Origin: Linanthus parryae
Lineage: Eukaryota > Streptophyta > Magnoliopsida > Ericales > Polemoniaceae
NCBI GenBank assembly: GCA_023055425.1
Contig: JALGPY010000002.1
Span: 123,578,088-123,642,087, forward strand
DNA length: 64,000 nt
Direction: 5' to 3'
Both the position numbers and the translations under genes were made by a program. A model generated the notes under the pieces. The model did not search any database. It was not told the origin of the DNA and saw only the letters and a program-made list of their open reading frames with translations. Shown here piece after piece: positions 52,601-62,400 of this stretch; within the stretch, counting starts at the first letter, position 1; each line of letters starts with the position of its first letter.

Positions 52601-54136
52601 TTAGGACCTTCTAGCTCTCTGCCTAGGCAGAGATTTAGAACCCAACTTCAGAACTGAAGCTTCCATCTTGAGCTGTTTTTTGAGCTTCTTCTTACTAACA
52701 ACTGTGGTCCAACTCCCATCATCATCATTATCCAAAGTAAGAGCTGGGATTATGTTTAACAGTGGTGTAGTTACTTCTGGAGCATCAACCAGAACAGGGG
52801 AAAAAATGGTGGGAGAAATGGGACAAAGCTGAGAGTCCTCAAACTGATTTCCCACAAACTCAGAGCCATGTAGATCACAGTTATCAGTACACACAGCTGC
52901 CTCATATGAACTGATTGCTTCACCTAGCTGGGATGTATCAAACTCATCCTCAACCTCTTCACTCTGTTCAACATCATCACTGTCTCTGCTTTCTTCACTC
53001 AACTCAACATCTGAGACCTTGCTAGTTGTGGCACCATCATCACCAAGTTTTTGTGTCATATCAAAGACTGGGGTAGAGACTTTCATCATTTGATCAATGA
53101 TATCCAGCTCTTCCAAGTTAACATTCACCACATTCTTTCCTTGGTCAGTTGGTTTCCACTTTTTTCCAGCAGCTTGTGGGTTAGCTGGAGGAGGTGGGCA
53201 TTTATGCCCAAAAGTCTTGCACTTATCACACATTGGTGGAAACCAGGGGTACTCAAAATCAACCTCAACTTCTTCCCCTTTTGAGTGAACTATAAAGTTC
53301 TTTGGTGGCAATCTTGTAGCTTCAATTTCAACACAAACCCTTGCAAAGGACAGTCTTGAATGATCTCTCGTCAACTTGTCAGCCCCAACAGGATTTCCAA
53401 TGGCACTACCAACATACTCAAGCCCCTCTTTGGTCCAGAAATCAGTTGGGAGGTTGTACATATGGACCCAAATAGGAACCTTTGTGGCATTTGTCTTCTT
53501 CATATCCAACATTGGAGTCCATGGCTTTATAATCAGTGCTCTCCCTCCTACATGCCACGGTCCTGATTCCATAACATCAGCACAATCTTGCTTATTATCA
53601 AATCGAAAGACAAAAACTCCCTCTGAGTTTGCAGCAACATGCCTCAGCCCAAACTTCTTCCACAGCTTCATAACAGATTCTTTAACAAACATAAAAGGTA
53701 AGTTTCTTCCAAGAACAAATCCGATTAGGCATGTATCCCAGTTTTTAGCGCCTAGATCTGCTATATCATCCGGAATAAAAAGCTTACCATCAACCAAAAC
53801 AGCTTTCGGGTTGTAACTCAGCTGGAATTCCGGGTCAAACCGCTTCGATTTCTCGGACCAGACCGTTGGATTCATGGCGGGAGCATTAACTGCTCGTGAA
53901 GGCAGTGAAGGGAACTCTTGGACATCATCCAGACCTCTTGATGAGTCTCCTTCCTTGGTTTTCTCAAACCGGATCTCTGTCGGAAGGAAGCTTGGGTGAA
54001 TGAACTTCTTCGGCAACCCAACCGTCAGAGATTCATCTTCCGGATCTTGACCATCTGTGGAAGCTTCTACCTTCTTCTTCATCTTCGAATCACTCCCTCT
54101 GCTTGGATAAGGGGTTGATTTGCGAGAGTTTCCCAT
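52601..54136 (-). CDS. LINE-1 ORF1 protein (DUF4283 plus CCHC-like knuckle), 511 aa, intact
   Basis: This is an ORF1p-type nucleic-acid-binding protein of plant L1 LINEs, thought to coat LINE RNA. It begins MGNSRKSTPYPS with a basic N-terminus. The DUF4283 domain is at about residues 125-265, with the typical run of aromatic and basic motifs (FMFVKESVMKLW, FRFDNKQ, GPWHVGGRALIIKPW, PIWVHMYNLP, FWTKEGL). A compact zinc knuckle follows (Cys303, Cys306, His311, Cys313; C-X2-C-X4-H-X-C) with a proline run. Next is a long acidic linker (about 365-405) and a basic C-terminus (SKKKLKKQLK, ending RQRARRS). The frame is fully open, while the homologous frame in LINE-2 has stops and shifts. The 27 bp between this stop and the ORF2 ATG suggests translation of ORF2 by reinitiation. 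Confidence 0.9.
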   Translation of the reverse strand: MGNSRKSTPYPSRGSDSKMKKKVEASTDGQDPEDESLTVGLPKKFIHPSFLPTEIRFEKTKEGDSSRGLDDVQEFPSLPSRAVNAPAMNPTVWSEKSKRFDPEFQLSYNPKAVLVDGKLFIPDDIADLGAKNWDTCLIGFVLGRNLPFMFVKESVMKLWKKFGLRHVAANSEGVFVFRFDNKQDCADVMESGPWHVGGRALIIKPWTPMLDMKKTNATKVPIWVHMYNLPTDFWTKEGLEYVGSAIGNPVGADKLTRDHSRLSFARVCVEIEATRLPPKNFIVHSKGEEVEVDFEYPWFPPMCDKCKTFGHKCPPPPANPQAAGKKWKPTDQGKNVVNVNLEELDIIDQMMKVSTPVFDMTQKLGDDGATTSKVSDVELSEESRDSDDVEQSEEVEDEFDTSQLGEAISSYEAAVCTDNCDLHGSEFVGNQFEDSQLCPISPTIFSPVLVDAPEVTTPLLNIIPALTLDNDDDGSWTTVVSKKKLKKQLKMEASVLKLGSKSLPRQRARRS

Positions 54137-54410
54137 AAGATCCTCAACTTTCAGATCCTACAGGAGCAACCGACTCAAATCACACCAAACCCTAGATTGA
54201 AGAACTCTCACAAACGACGTAAATTTTTGAACTAAACCAATCGAAAGACTCAGGACTCTCTCCGTCAGAAGGATCGGGACAGTAGATGGAAAAAAGATTG
54301 AATTGAGATCGAAAACAAATCAAGAACAAAAGTTCATAGGGTCTTCATAGTGGAGGAATACGAACAGGTAGAGAGAATTCAGCAAATTTTCTCTCACTAG
54401 AAAACATCTT
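54137..54410 (-). promoter_or_regulatory. LINE-1 5' UTR / presumed internal promoter
   Basis: This 274-bp leader precedes ORF1. It is recognisably related to the 278-bp leader of LINE-2 (62,401-62,678), including the shared terminal motif that reads AAGATGTTTTCTAG at the element's 5' end and a shared GAATACGAACAG (plus strand). Matching 5' ends in two separate copies indicate full-length 5' termini. Promoter function is inferred from how LINEs work; no specific box is identified. Confidence 0.6.
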
Positions 54411-55408
54411 TTGTTACTGTTGTTTCATAGCTTTGTTTTACCAATCTTCTACTTCTCTTTAGATCCTGCACATTTCGACAAATGTGAGATCCACATCCAG
54501 TAGCTAATACCCATGATGTAGAGACAGTTAAATTGACATCTACAACAAAAATACCTGGTGGTGGTGGAATCACTATTCCAAGCCTTTTGTCCTCCAGATA
54601 TTTTGGGCAGTTCCTCCTCCAGTGTCCAGGATGACTGCAGTAGTGACACTCACCTTTAGTCACACCTTTGGCAATGCCACCAACAGGCTTAAGGGGCTGG
54701 TTCCTTGGACTTGGCAACTGACTTGCCTTTGCCCTTGGAGGATGAGGCAAACCTTTTGCCCTTTCCTTTCTGCACCATCATAATGGCCTTGCCTTTACCC
54801 TTGTCGATGCTCTGTTCAGCTTTCCTCAACATATTGAGCAAATTTGGCAGTGGTTTCACGATCTCGTTCATGTTATAGTTCATGATGAGCTGTCCATGAC
54901 TCTCGGGCAACGATTGCAACACGAGATCGGTTGCCAACTATTGGCCGACCGGGAACCCTAGCCGGACGAGATTCTCCAAGTACCCGATCATACGGAGTAC
55001 ATGGGGTCCCACCGGGTTCCTTTCTGCCAGATGACACTTGAACAGTGCCTTAGAGACCTCATACCTCTCAACCCTTGCCTGCGCTTGGAAGAGCTGCTTC
55101 AGATGCTCGATCATATCGACAGCATTCATTTTTTCGTGTTGCTTCTGAAGCTCAGAAGTCATCGTGCATAGCATAAGGCAGGCCGCATCATTAGCGTCAT
55201 CAACACGCTTTTGACACGCCTTTAGGGCAGCAGGTGTTTGGTTCTCTGGACCTGATGGAACATGCTCCTCTATTGCGTACAGTTTCTTCTCTTGCTTGAG
55301 AACGATTCTCAAGTTTCTGTACCAATCAAGGAAGTTGGTTCCAGAGAGCTTGTCCTTCTCAAGGACAGATCGTAGGGAATGTTGTGAACTGGATGAGTTG
55401 TTTGCCAT
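54411..55408 (-). pseudogene. Copia-B gag-protease, disabled
   Basis: The natural start is probably the ATG at 55,408 (MANNSSSSQHSLRSVLEK), 21 codons inside a longer frame opening at 55,471. The gag region matches the UBN2/copia gag family (LSGTNFLDWYRNLRIVLKQEKK, then RYEVSKALFKCHLAE and LATDLVLQSLPESHG). An amber stop at 54,938-54,940 lies in frame between VGQ and LATD. A frameshift around 54,700-54,740 separates the Lys/Gly-rich linker from the zinc knuckle (CHYCSHPGHWRRNC, C-X2-C-X4-H-X4-C). The protease motif reads WVLATGCGSHIC: the usual catalytic Asp (WVLDTGCGSH) is Ala, GCT at 54,503-54,505. The frame leaves copia sequence near 54,411, where LINE-1 starts. Gag normally forms the particle and protease matures it; neither can work here. 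Confidence 0.88.
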
Positions 55409-56950
55409 TTGGAATTCTACAAAAGGAAAATACGCAAGTTTTAGTATTTGTGAATTTTTGACTATATTCAATAATGGCTAGTTTATCAAATATAGCTCCC
55501 ACTATTTTTCTACGGATTAATAACCCTCAAGATATTAATGCGAAAAATATCCTTATATTTTCTAGTGGGCAAATAACTCCTTATTTATCCATCCATATGG
55601 ATAACCCCAATTGATTGCCTCTAGGTTTCTTAATCATATTAATAGCCTAGTTGTGTTCAACCTCTTATTTAAACAGTTGCACATTACTAGCTTGTGCCAT
55701 CGCATTCCATCATTATGAACCAAGTCGCCATGCTTTGGCGGCACGAACTTGATAAAGCATGATGATAATGAGTGTTTAAATAACGAGAAGGCAAGAACAC
55801 AATATTTTAATTGAGGGATTTTAAATTCAATTTTAATTGTTTTGTAGATCAATATCAACTAATCTATCTATTTGAGTTTGGGCACAACTCCAAATAATAG
55901 ATCCGGGTTGTCTAATTATCTTATTATCCTAATTGCATGCATCATCCATACACCAACCACAAAATAATAAGACAATAAAATAAACAACCACAAAAACATA
56001 AATAAAACGTGATGTGGATATGGCCTTTTCTAGACTAAGAAAATTCCAAGCCAATGGAATTTTCTATGAACCCTAAAGCAAACACATCTCCATGCGTCTT
56101 GATCTTTTGGTCCATCCTTCATAGTCATGTGGAATGCTCCATGCTCCATCTTTTGTGGCTCCTTTTGACTTTGGGATTCTTTTCTTCAATCTTGGCTAAC
56201 AATCTACTTTATCTAGCACTAGCTAACTTCTATACTAAATAAAATAAATCTCAAAAGTTGAGAAAAAATGGCTCGCAGGCCATAAAACCCAATTAATTAT
56301 TACAATTAATTGATCAGCTCGCATGCCGTAAACCAAACCACAAAAATTAAACATCCACATCAAACCACATCCTAAGGCCATATCCAATCACCATGCGAAT
56401 TGCACATAAATAGTTAAAAGCCAATTTTAACGCGCTTGGTCAATTTTAATTGATTTTAGGATATTCTAGGGTTAATACGGTCCATGGGGCCCAACAATCC
56501 AATTGCCCGGGCCCAAAAAGTGAACCGCAAGGCCCTAGGGCCGGCCGGCCCCTAGCCCACGCGGCTAGGCCGCGGGCTAGGGCTGCCTCGGCCCCTAGGG
56601 CAGCCTTGCTTGGGCGGCAAGCAAGGATGGGCGGTCCCCTAGGGGGGGCGAACCTCCTTTGGGAGTTGGTTCCAAAACAACTCCCTTGCTTGGTGCCCAA
56701 GTTTGGTTGTTTCCTTGTTTGGGAAGAACTCCTTCCCCAAGGATGCCCAAACCCTAGATCTGAGATCCTAAAATTTCTAAAACTCACTAATTCATGCATC
56801 CAATGCAAAAACTAGGTCTTGTTATGATAGATTATTGACAAATTGCATCACATGCTTGATTTGTCTTGTTTTACGCGATAAACAACAATTTTAAGGTGTA
56901 AAACTATCAAAACGTAACACATAAACCACGTTTATGCTCTACGACTTGTG
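55409..56950 (-). other. Copia-B leader between primer-binding site and gag
   Basis: About 1.5 kb with no convincing gene. It is mostly AT-rich, but about 56,475-56,660 is a GC-rich island with nested palindromes (GGCCGGCC, CCTAGG, CCGCGG). A frame of about 120 codons exists on each strand through this island, but the composition is simple and I see no domain, so I do not call genes. The position between primer-binding site and gag is where retroelements carry dimerisation and packaging signals; such a role is only a guess. Confidence 0.6.
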
Positions 56951-56962
56951 GCTCTGATACCA
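56951..56962 (-). promoter_or_regulatory. Copia-B primer-binding site (initiator Met-tRNA)
   Basis: The minus strand reads TGGTATCAGAGC, the standard plant Ty1/copia sequence complementary to the 3' end of initiator Met-tRNA, continuing with CACAAG. Reverse transcription of minus-strand DNA starts here. Its place fixes the inner end of the LTR at about 56,963-56,964. Confidence 0.93.
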
Positions 56963-57362
56963 CCGTAGGGTTTTGATTCATGGATGCGCAACGGAAACAA
57001 TAATTAACCATGCAAAACCCTCCAAGGATCACAAGTCAAGAGACATAACGATGGTAAAGGAAGAAATCAATAACACACCTTAGGGTTCTCCTTTGATGAC
57101 TTCAAACGCGAATTGTGTCACGTTCTCTATAGTTGATCCACGCCTAGAGTTGATTTCTAGATCTTCCAATCCTTGGTGCTAGCCCGGAAAGAGGAAGAGG
57201 AAGAAGAATCACGCAAAACGAGACCAAACCAAGGAGGTTCGGCCTCCTTGGGGCCAACGGGGACGGGCGGCGGCAAAGGGGGGCGGCGTGCTCCTCTTTG
57301 CTTGCTTGCTCCCTCCTTTTGTTCTCTCCCACTCAAGTTATGATCTAATGAATCATAAGTGT

Positions 57363-57385
57363 GGGAAGGAAGGAAGGAAGGAAGG
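57363..57385 (+). repeat. (GGAA)n microsatellite
   Basis: About five consecutive GGAA units within the copia-B LTR (GGGAAGGAAGG...). A simple slippage-prone repeat with no coding. Confidence 0.85.
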
Positions 57386-57560
57386 TCCTTTCTATAGTCC
57401 AACAAATCCTTGCCAACTACCTAAAGGACTTATTCTAGTCCTACTAGAATTCAATTTAGTCCCTTCCTTGCAAGTTAGTCCCTACTAAGTTTGTAAGGTT
57501 TTGCAAAATGATCCTTCTAATTAATTAATCCAATTAATTAATTCCCAAATCTAGTTCAAC

Positions 57561-57570
57561 TCTATATAGC
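57561..57570 (-). promoter_or_regulatory. TATA-like box in the copia-B LTR
   Basis: The minus strand reads GCTATATAGA. It lies about 820 bp into the LTR, so transcription would start near 57,530 and leave about 560 bp of R-U5, a reasonable layout. Inferred from sequence only. Confidence 0.45.
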
Positions 57571-58400
57571 ATGTGACCCCATAGGCTCTATCTAGTTGGT
57601 AGCAACAATTTGCTAATATGGAGCAGTTTCTAGCAAAACATTCATTCTAGCCAACTAATAGAATAGTCATCTTAACAACCTTTGTACAAGTAATTGTCTC
57701 ATCCCTTTGTCTCCATATCCGGATTGGACACGAGACATACAATTCACACTCGTATATCCAATCCACAGTTTCTCGATCCATGGGAATAGCCTTATTCGTG
57801 CAAATAACATCAATATCCCATATTGATTTATTTGAGTCTGGCCAGACATTCTATAAGAACTATCCCTCGAGTGGCCTAGGATATTTGCTCCCGTATGTGG
57901 GAGGGAGAAATTCTATCTACGTCCACTACGATCTCTAATCTTGCTTCTTATTGTATCCGGTACACGCCTTTATAACTACCAAGTTACGGTGTAGCGTTTA
58001 ACGCTACCAAAATTACAATAATCCACAACTAGAATATCTAGCGACTTCAAGTCTAAGGATGACAATACCATTGCACCGCGAGAAGCGCTTGTGACTCAAC
58101 ATAACATGTATGTAACCTTCTCGGAGATGGGTCAATCAAGTGCGTCATTACCCTTAAATGCACACCTATGTGTTGGATCATGATATCTCCATATCAAACC
58201 AACCCCATACTAGTCTATAGATGATTGTCCCATTAATCATTATACTGGACTAGGGATATTTAAGATAAACAACACAATTGTAAATCTAAGGACTTCATTA
58301 TATTAAATATCCAATAAATAATAAATGAATTTTTAGCCACAAATAAATTCATACTAAACTAGATTGCCTCTAGGGCATCTATTCCAACAATACCTTCAAT

Positions 58401-58405
58401 GCCAC
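58401..58405. repeat. Target-site duplication GCCAC, left copy
   Basis: GCCAC directly precedes the solo LTR and is repeated directly after it at 60,412-60,416. Five base pairs is the usual duplication for LTR-retrotransposon integrase. Confidence 0.85.
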
Positions 58406-60411
58406 TGTTCACGATAATTCCCAAGTGTAGGAATATCGTTCTAAGTAGTACCCGAGTAAGAACGGGGTCGATTTCCACAAGGATTGGGAAGGAGATTAAA
58501 CACTCTAAGCTAACTAGTAAACTTACTAAGCAACTAACTAAATTAACAAAACAAGTTTCCCAAAGGCTTTAGAGCTAGCCAAGCTTTGAATCCACCACTC
58601 AAGTGATGGAGCAAGAGTTGTTGATATTGCTAGAGCAAATAACTAAGAAAGAAAACAACTACTAACACTATTACTAATACGATTCAAACGAGTTTGTCAA
58701 GAAGAGAGTAAGTTGGGTCAATCGATTCCAATAGATGCCTTGTGTGTGAGCATCAACACCCAAAGTTTATGTCAAAGAAAAGCATGGATTATATAGCAAG
58801 AGGATTTGTCTAACTCTTGTATTCAAGAGTGAAATGCAAAATCGAGTTATGTCAAGCATCTTTCATATGTAAACGAGAGCGTTTCCATATGAAAGATCAA
58901 GCCACAATTCGGATTTGATATTCAACACTTGAATACTACGAATTCGACATCCAACTTATAAGACTAGAAGAACAATTGAATTTCTCACACACAAGTCATC
59001 TATCTTCATCAATCAAACCCAACAAGTAGCTTAGTTGTTCATATTCAAGAGCAAGACACAAGAATCAAGAGTATTCATGAAAATAGTCATTATATTCAAG
59101 CTCAAATACTCTTCAATTCCTCCAAATAACACCAAGTTGCTACCAAATGATGAACAAACTACTAGTGTATGATTCAAACTACACTTTAATCAATCTAAAC
59201 CAGCTAACAACCCAACAATTCAAAGCTAACAGCAGCTAAAACACAAGCTAACTGCTGCTGCAAACAACACAGTCCAAAACAGTGCTCAAAACAGAGCAAT
59301 TCGAAACCCAGGATTAACCACACCTAGCCCTCTCCTCCCTGGTCGTTACTGGCTCCGTAGTAGCTCAGTATGAGCTAGGAAACCCCAGAAAGAACCCAGA
59401 AGTCGGCTAGTACCGAGAGAGAAGAGAGAGAGACAGAGTTTCGGCCGTCCAAAACAGGGGTCCGAGAGAGACTTCATCATTCTTCAACTCTGATTTATAT
59501 AGGCATTGGGGATAGGTTGCGTAGCCTCCAAGTCTTCAATCCTCACCCTCCAATTCATCTCAGAGCTCCTCCTTCGTTGATTTGTAGAAGCTTCACGAAC
59601 CCTAGGTCATTTGGGGCTTTTCTCTTCACTCCGGTTTGGGCCAAATTGATGAGTGGGTTAGGAAGAGGGTTGGACAAGGATCAATTTGAGACCAATTTTG
59701 TTTGATTTGGTGAAGAAACAAGGTCAGGGTGGGACTTTGAAGAGGCTCCGTCGAAGCTTCCATGGCTTTGGTCCGTCTGGGTTGCTGCTATGTCGGGGAG
59801 AGAGAAGGAGTCGCGTGAGAAGATGAGCTGGGGGTGAGCTGGGTTAGGGAAATTGCACCCGGCTCCCCCCTAGCTTGCTGGAATGTTTTAAAAGGCCCGG
59901 ATCCTCACTTAAAATCTTCTGAAAACGGCAATCTGACCCCCAATTCGTTAAAAATCCTTCAAATAAGTCATTAAAACGTTTCAAAACTTGCACTTAAGCC
60001 CCACTTCTGTTAGTTTCTTCTCTATTTTTCCCTCCTCTTCAACCTTTGACTCTCATTTTGACCTCTTTTCTTCTAAGTCTTCAATAACGACCCCATATTC
60101 TTCTCTTGTCTTCACAAATAGGTCTTCAAATCTTCACTTAAACTTGCAAATTAGTTGCTTTGTCTTCAACTTAAGCCTCTTTATCACTTGACTTCTTCAA
60201 ATTAAGTCTTCAAATTCCTCATTCAAGCTTTCACAACTAGCCCCTTTCGTTTTAAATCACTTCTTTGCCTACAAAACAAGTTAAAAGCAACCAAAACTAC
60301 GAAAACAAGCATAAGTCTAGAAAGAGAGATAAAATAGATAAATTACACATATTAGCAAGTTAAGAAGAGTTCGTTAACATACTAAAATATGCAATTTTAA
60401 TTCATCAACAG
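58406..60411. mobile_element. Solo LTR, 2,006 bp, inside LINE-2
   Basis: It begins TGTTCACG and ends ATCAACA: perfect terminal TGTT...AACA inverted repeats, flanked by the 5-bp direct duplication GCCAC. No primer-binding site, polypurine tract or protein-coding interior is present, so it is a single LTR left by recombination between the two LTRs of a full element. The left part holds words (CCCAAGTGTAGGAATATCG, AACGGGGTCGA) that I associate with the ends of long plant Ty3/gypsy LTRs, but lineage and orientation are not settled; a TATA-like TTTATATAGG at about 59,494 favours plus. The interior has low-complexity purine runs near 59,415-59,440. Its short frames (59,517-59,705; 59,988-60,191) look random. 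Confidence 0.83.
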
Positions 60412-60416
60412 CCACT
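60412..60416. repeat. Target-site duplication GCCAC, right copy
   Basis: Second copy of the 5-bp duplication bordering the solo LTR; LINE-2 coding sequence resumes here. Confidence 0.85.
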
Positions 60417-60777
60417 CCAAAGAGATCTTCTAAGCATATAGTCATTTCTTGCATACACAAAGGTGGCAAAGAAGGTGTCATCTTCAATAACTCTTTTATA
60501 TTGCAATGAATAAACTGATCTGTTTCACTGAGTTTTGTAACATAAAAAATTGAGGGTTCCAAGCAACCCAGATTCTCCCCATACCATCCGAGGAGTAGTT
60601 GTCAACATATTCCAAGTGTCTAAATAAGTGTAATCTAACAGTACCAGCATTGCACTCCTTGACTTTTGTTTCCAAAATACCAATCAAACCAATCTTCTCC
60701 GTAGTTAAAACTTGCCTCAAATCCTTTTGTCTTACAGGGTCATTTAATCCCCTGATGTTCAAAGAACAGAAATCCAT
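60417..60777 (-). pseudogene. LINE-2 ORF2 endonuclease fragment
   Basis: The start by homology with LINE-1 is the ATG at 60,777 (MDFCSLNIRGLNDPVRQ against MDICSWNTRGLNDPIRQ). ILETK keeps the catalytic Glu, and GRIWVAWNP is present. A frameshift near 60,530-60,560 moves the reading to another frame (FYVTKLSETDQFIHC, matching VNKICESDQFVHC of LINE-1). The remaining endonuclease motifs (GDFN, SDH) and all of RT are missing: the solo LTR cuts in after DYMLRRSLWSG and copia-B 16 bp later. Non-functional. Confidence 0.87.
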
Positions 60778-62400
60778 TTGGAACACAAAACAGGTAGTAA
60801 GAGATACTAGGATCTCCTACTTCTCTCTGCCTAGGCAGAGACAATGCCCCAAACTTCTTAGGAGAAGCCAATTTCTTAGACTCTCTTTTAAGTTTCTTCT
60901 TACTAACAACTTCAGTCCACCCTTCACCTTCAAAATCATCAACATTTAGTGCAGGAATCACATTCGCAAGAGGGGTGACAATATTATCTTCAATAACATC
61001 AGCAGAGGTAGGTACCTCACAATGAGACAATGGAGTTGAAGGAGGTGTTGTGGCCACTTCAACAGGGAGAAGTTCCTCAACTTGGACATCCTCAGCAGCT
61101 GGTGGCAAGATGGGGCCAGAACAAGACACACTATAAGAGATGATGGCTTCTCCAAGTTGGGAATTAGCAAACTCATTCAGCTCCAGATCAGAGTCACAAT
61201 CTCCATCCAACTCAGATATCATATCACAATCAATAGGCTCAACTACATCACTAGTAGTAGCAACATCATCACCAAGTTTCTGGGATAAATCAAAAACAGG
61301 GGAAGACACCTTCAATTGATCAATCAAATCAAGTTTCCCAGTGTCAAAGTTCACAACATTTTTACCCTTATCCGTTTGCTTCCACTTCTTACCAGCAGCA
61401 TGTGGCTCTGTGGGGGGGGGGGGGGGGGGGGGTTGAGGGCACTTGTGACCAAATAAACAACATTTCTCACATAGGGGTGGAAACCGTGGGTATTCCAAAT
61501 ACACTTCAACTTCTTTTCCTTTTGATTCAACTGTAAACTGTTTCGGAGGGTACTTTGTGGCATCAACTTCAATACACACCCTTGCAAAAGAAAGTCGAGT
61601 GTGATCTCTTGTCATTTTATCCGCACCTAATGATGTCCCAATAGCGCTACTTACATAATCCAGACCCACCTTTGTCCAGAAATCTGTAGGTAGATTGTAG
61701 ATGTTCACCCAAAGTGGGATTGTAGCTGCTGTTGTCTTCTTCATATCCATCATCTGTGTCCATGGCTTAAGGATGAGAGCTCTCCCACCAATGTGCCAAG
61801 GACCTCCCTCCATAACATCTGCACATTCCTGTTTGTTGTCGAATCTGAACACAAAAACCGCCTCTGTATTTGCAGCAACATGCTTAAGACCTTTCTTCCC
61901 CCAAAGCTTGTAAATAGAATTCTTGATAAACATAAATGGGAGATTCTTTCCCAGTATGAAACCAACAAGACATGTCTCCCAGTTTTTAGAGCCAAAATAA
62001 GAGATTGAATCTGGGATGGTAAGCTTACCGTTAACCAACACATCATTCGGGTTAAAATCCAGCTTGAAACCCGGGTCAAACCGCTTCTCCTTCTCAGTTC
62101 AGACCGTTGATGAAGCAGGAACATTGATGGCACTTTCAGACAGTGGAGGAAATTCCTCCGGGAATCATCAGGACATTCATTAATACATGTCGGATCCCCA
62201 TCCTTGGTCTTAACAAACCGGATCTATGTCGGAAGAAAACTTGGGTGGATTCTCTTCTCTGGAAGCTTGTCAGTCGGAGCAATAACTGAGCTAGGGTTCA
62301 GCCTCTGGGGACAAACAACTTTGGGAATCGTCACACTCTTCATCTTCTTCTGGTCTGCACTCTTGACTGGATAGGGAGTAGATGTCCTGGGTTTACCCAT
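60740..62400 (-). pseudogene. LINE-2 ORF1 (DUF4283 protein), broken
   Basis: The start by homology is the ATG at 62,400 (MGKPRTSTPYP against MGNSRKSTPYP). Two nonsense codons are visible by alignment with LINE-1: TAG at 62,224-62,226 (HPSFLPT-stop-IRF, Glu in LINE-1) and TGA at 62,099-62,101 (STV-stop-TEK, Trp in LINE-1), with at least one frameshift in between. Downstream a 433-codon frame stays open from about 62,041 and contains the DUF4283 domain (FMFIKNSIYKLWG, FRFDNKQECADVM, GPWHIGGRALILKPW) and the same compact knuckle CEKCCLFGHKC. A 21-G run on the plus strand encodes a proline stretch next to it. Near the end a small indel removes the normal stop, so the frame runs on past LPRQRE into the ORF2 start region. 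Confidence 0.88.
61412..61432 (+). repeat. 21-base G homopolymer
   Basis: An unbroken run of 21 G (21 C on the coding minus strand) inside LINE-2 ORF1, coding for proline. LINE-1 has only a short proline run at the same place. Such runs slip in replication, can form G-quadruplexes and are often miscounted by sequencers, so the exact length is uncertain. Confidence 0.9.

Larger units (their letters stand above)
51604..54410 (-). mobile_element. LINE-1: L1-type LINE, 3'-truncated by the satellite
   Basis: Read on the minus strand this is a 274-bp 5' untranslated region, an intact ORF1 (DUF4283 plus zinc knuckle), a 27-bp gap and an ORF2 that breaks off after the endonuclease. Reverse transcriptase, the zinc-binding tail, 3' UTR and poly(A) are absent because satellite starts at 51,603. 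LINEs normally lose their 5' end, so losing the 3' end points to later disruption. The 5' boundary is set by alignment with LINE-2: both read ...CTAGAAAACATCTT on the plus strand and then diverge (54,410 and 62,678). LINE-1 lies in the protease region of copia-B in the same orientation. Confidence 0.88.
54411..58389 (-). mobile_element. Copia-B: Ty1/copia retrotransposon, 5' part only
   Basis: On the minus strand: 5' LTR (58,389 to about 56,964), primer-binding site for initiator Met-tRNA (56,962-56,951), a long leader with a GC-rich island, and a broken gag-protease. LINE-1 interrupts the element at 54,410; integrase, RT/RNase H and the 3' LTR are not in the window. The 5' LTR starts TGTTGGAATAG, immediately next to LINE-2 sequence (ATACC at 58,390-58,394, the expected target duplication). 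The second copy of that duplication should follow the missing 3' LTR. Confidence 0.83.
56964..58389 (-). repeat. Copia-B 5' LTR (about 1,426 bp)
   Basis: On the minus strand it begins TGTTGGAATAGATGCCCTAG, a start familiar from angiosperm copia LTRs. It runs to the primer-binding site, ending ...CAAAACCCTACGG, where a terminal CA would be expected; the last bases may be mutated, so the inner boundary is uncertain by a few bases. It contains a TATA-like box (57,561-57,570), a (GGAA)n microsatellite and a GC-rich patch at about 57,235-57,295. The matching 3' LTR is not in the window. Confidence 0.8.

Noticed and set aside
51733..53816. Plus-strand and overlapping frames opposite LINE-1 ORF1 and ORF2 (for example 53,376-53,816)
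   Set aside because: Shadows of the well-supported minus-strand LINE genes.
56446..56815. Frames of about 120 codons on both strands through the GC-rich leader
   Set aside because: They arise from low-stop GC-rich sequence; residues are Gly/Pro/Ala/Arg-rich and there is no known domain, and both strands are open at once.
57144..57849. Small frames in the copia-B LTR (57,144-57,488; 57,667-57,849)
   Set aside because: They lie in LTR sequence with simple-repeat content, show no recognisable domain, and overlap on both strands.
59517..60191. Short plus-strand frames in the solo LTR
   Set aside because: Low-complexity Ser/Phe-rich translations, no start context or domain, and inside an LTR.
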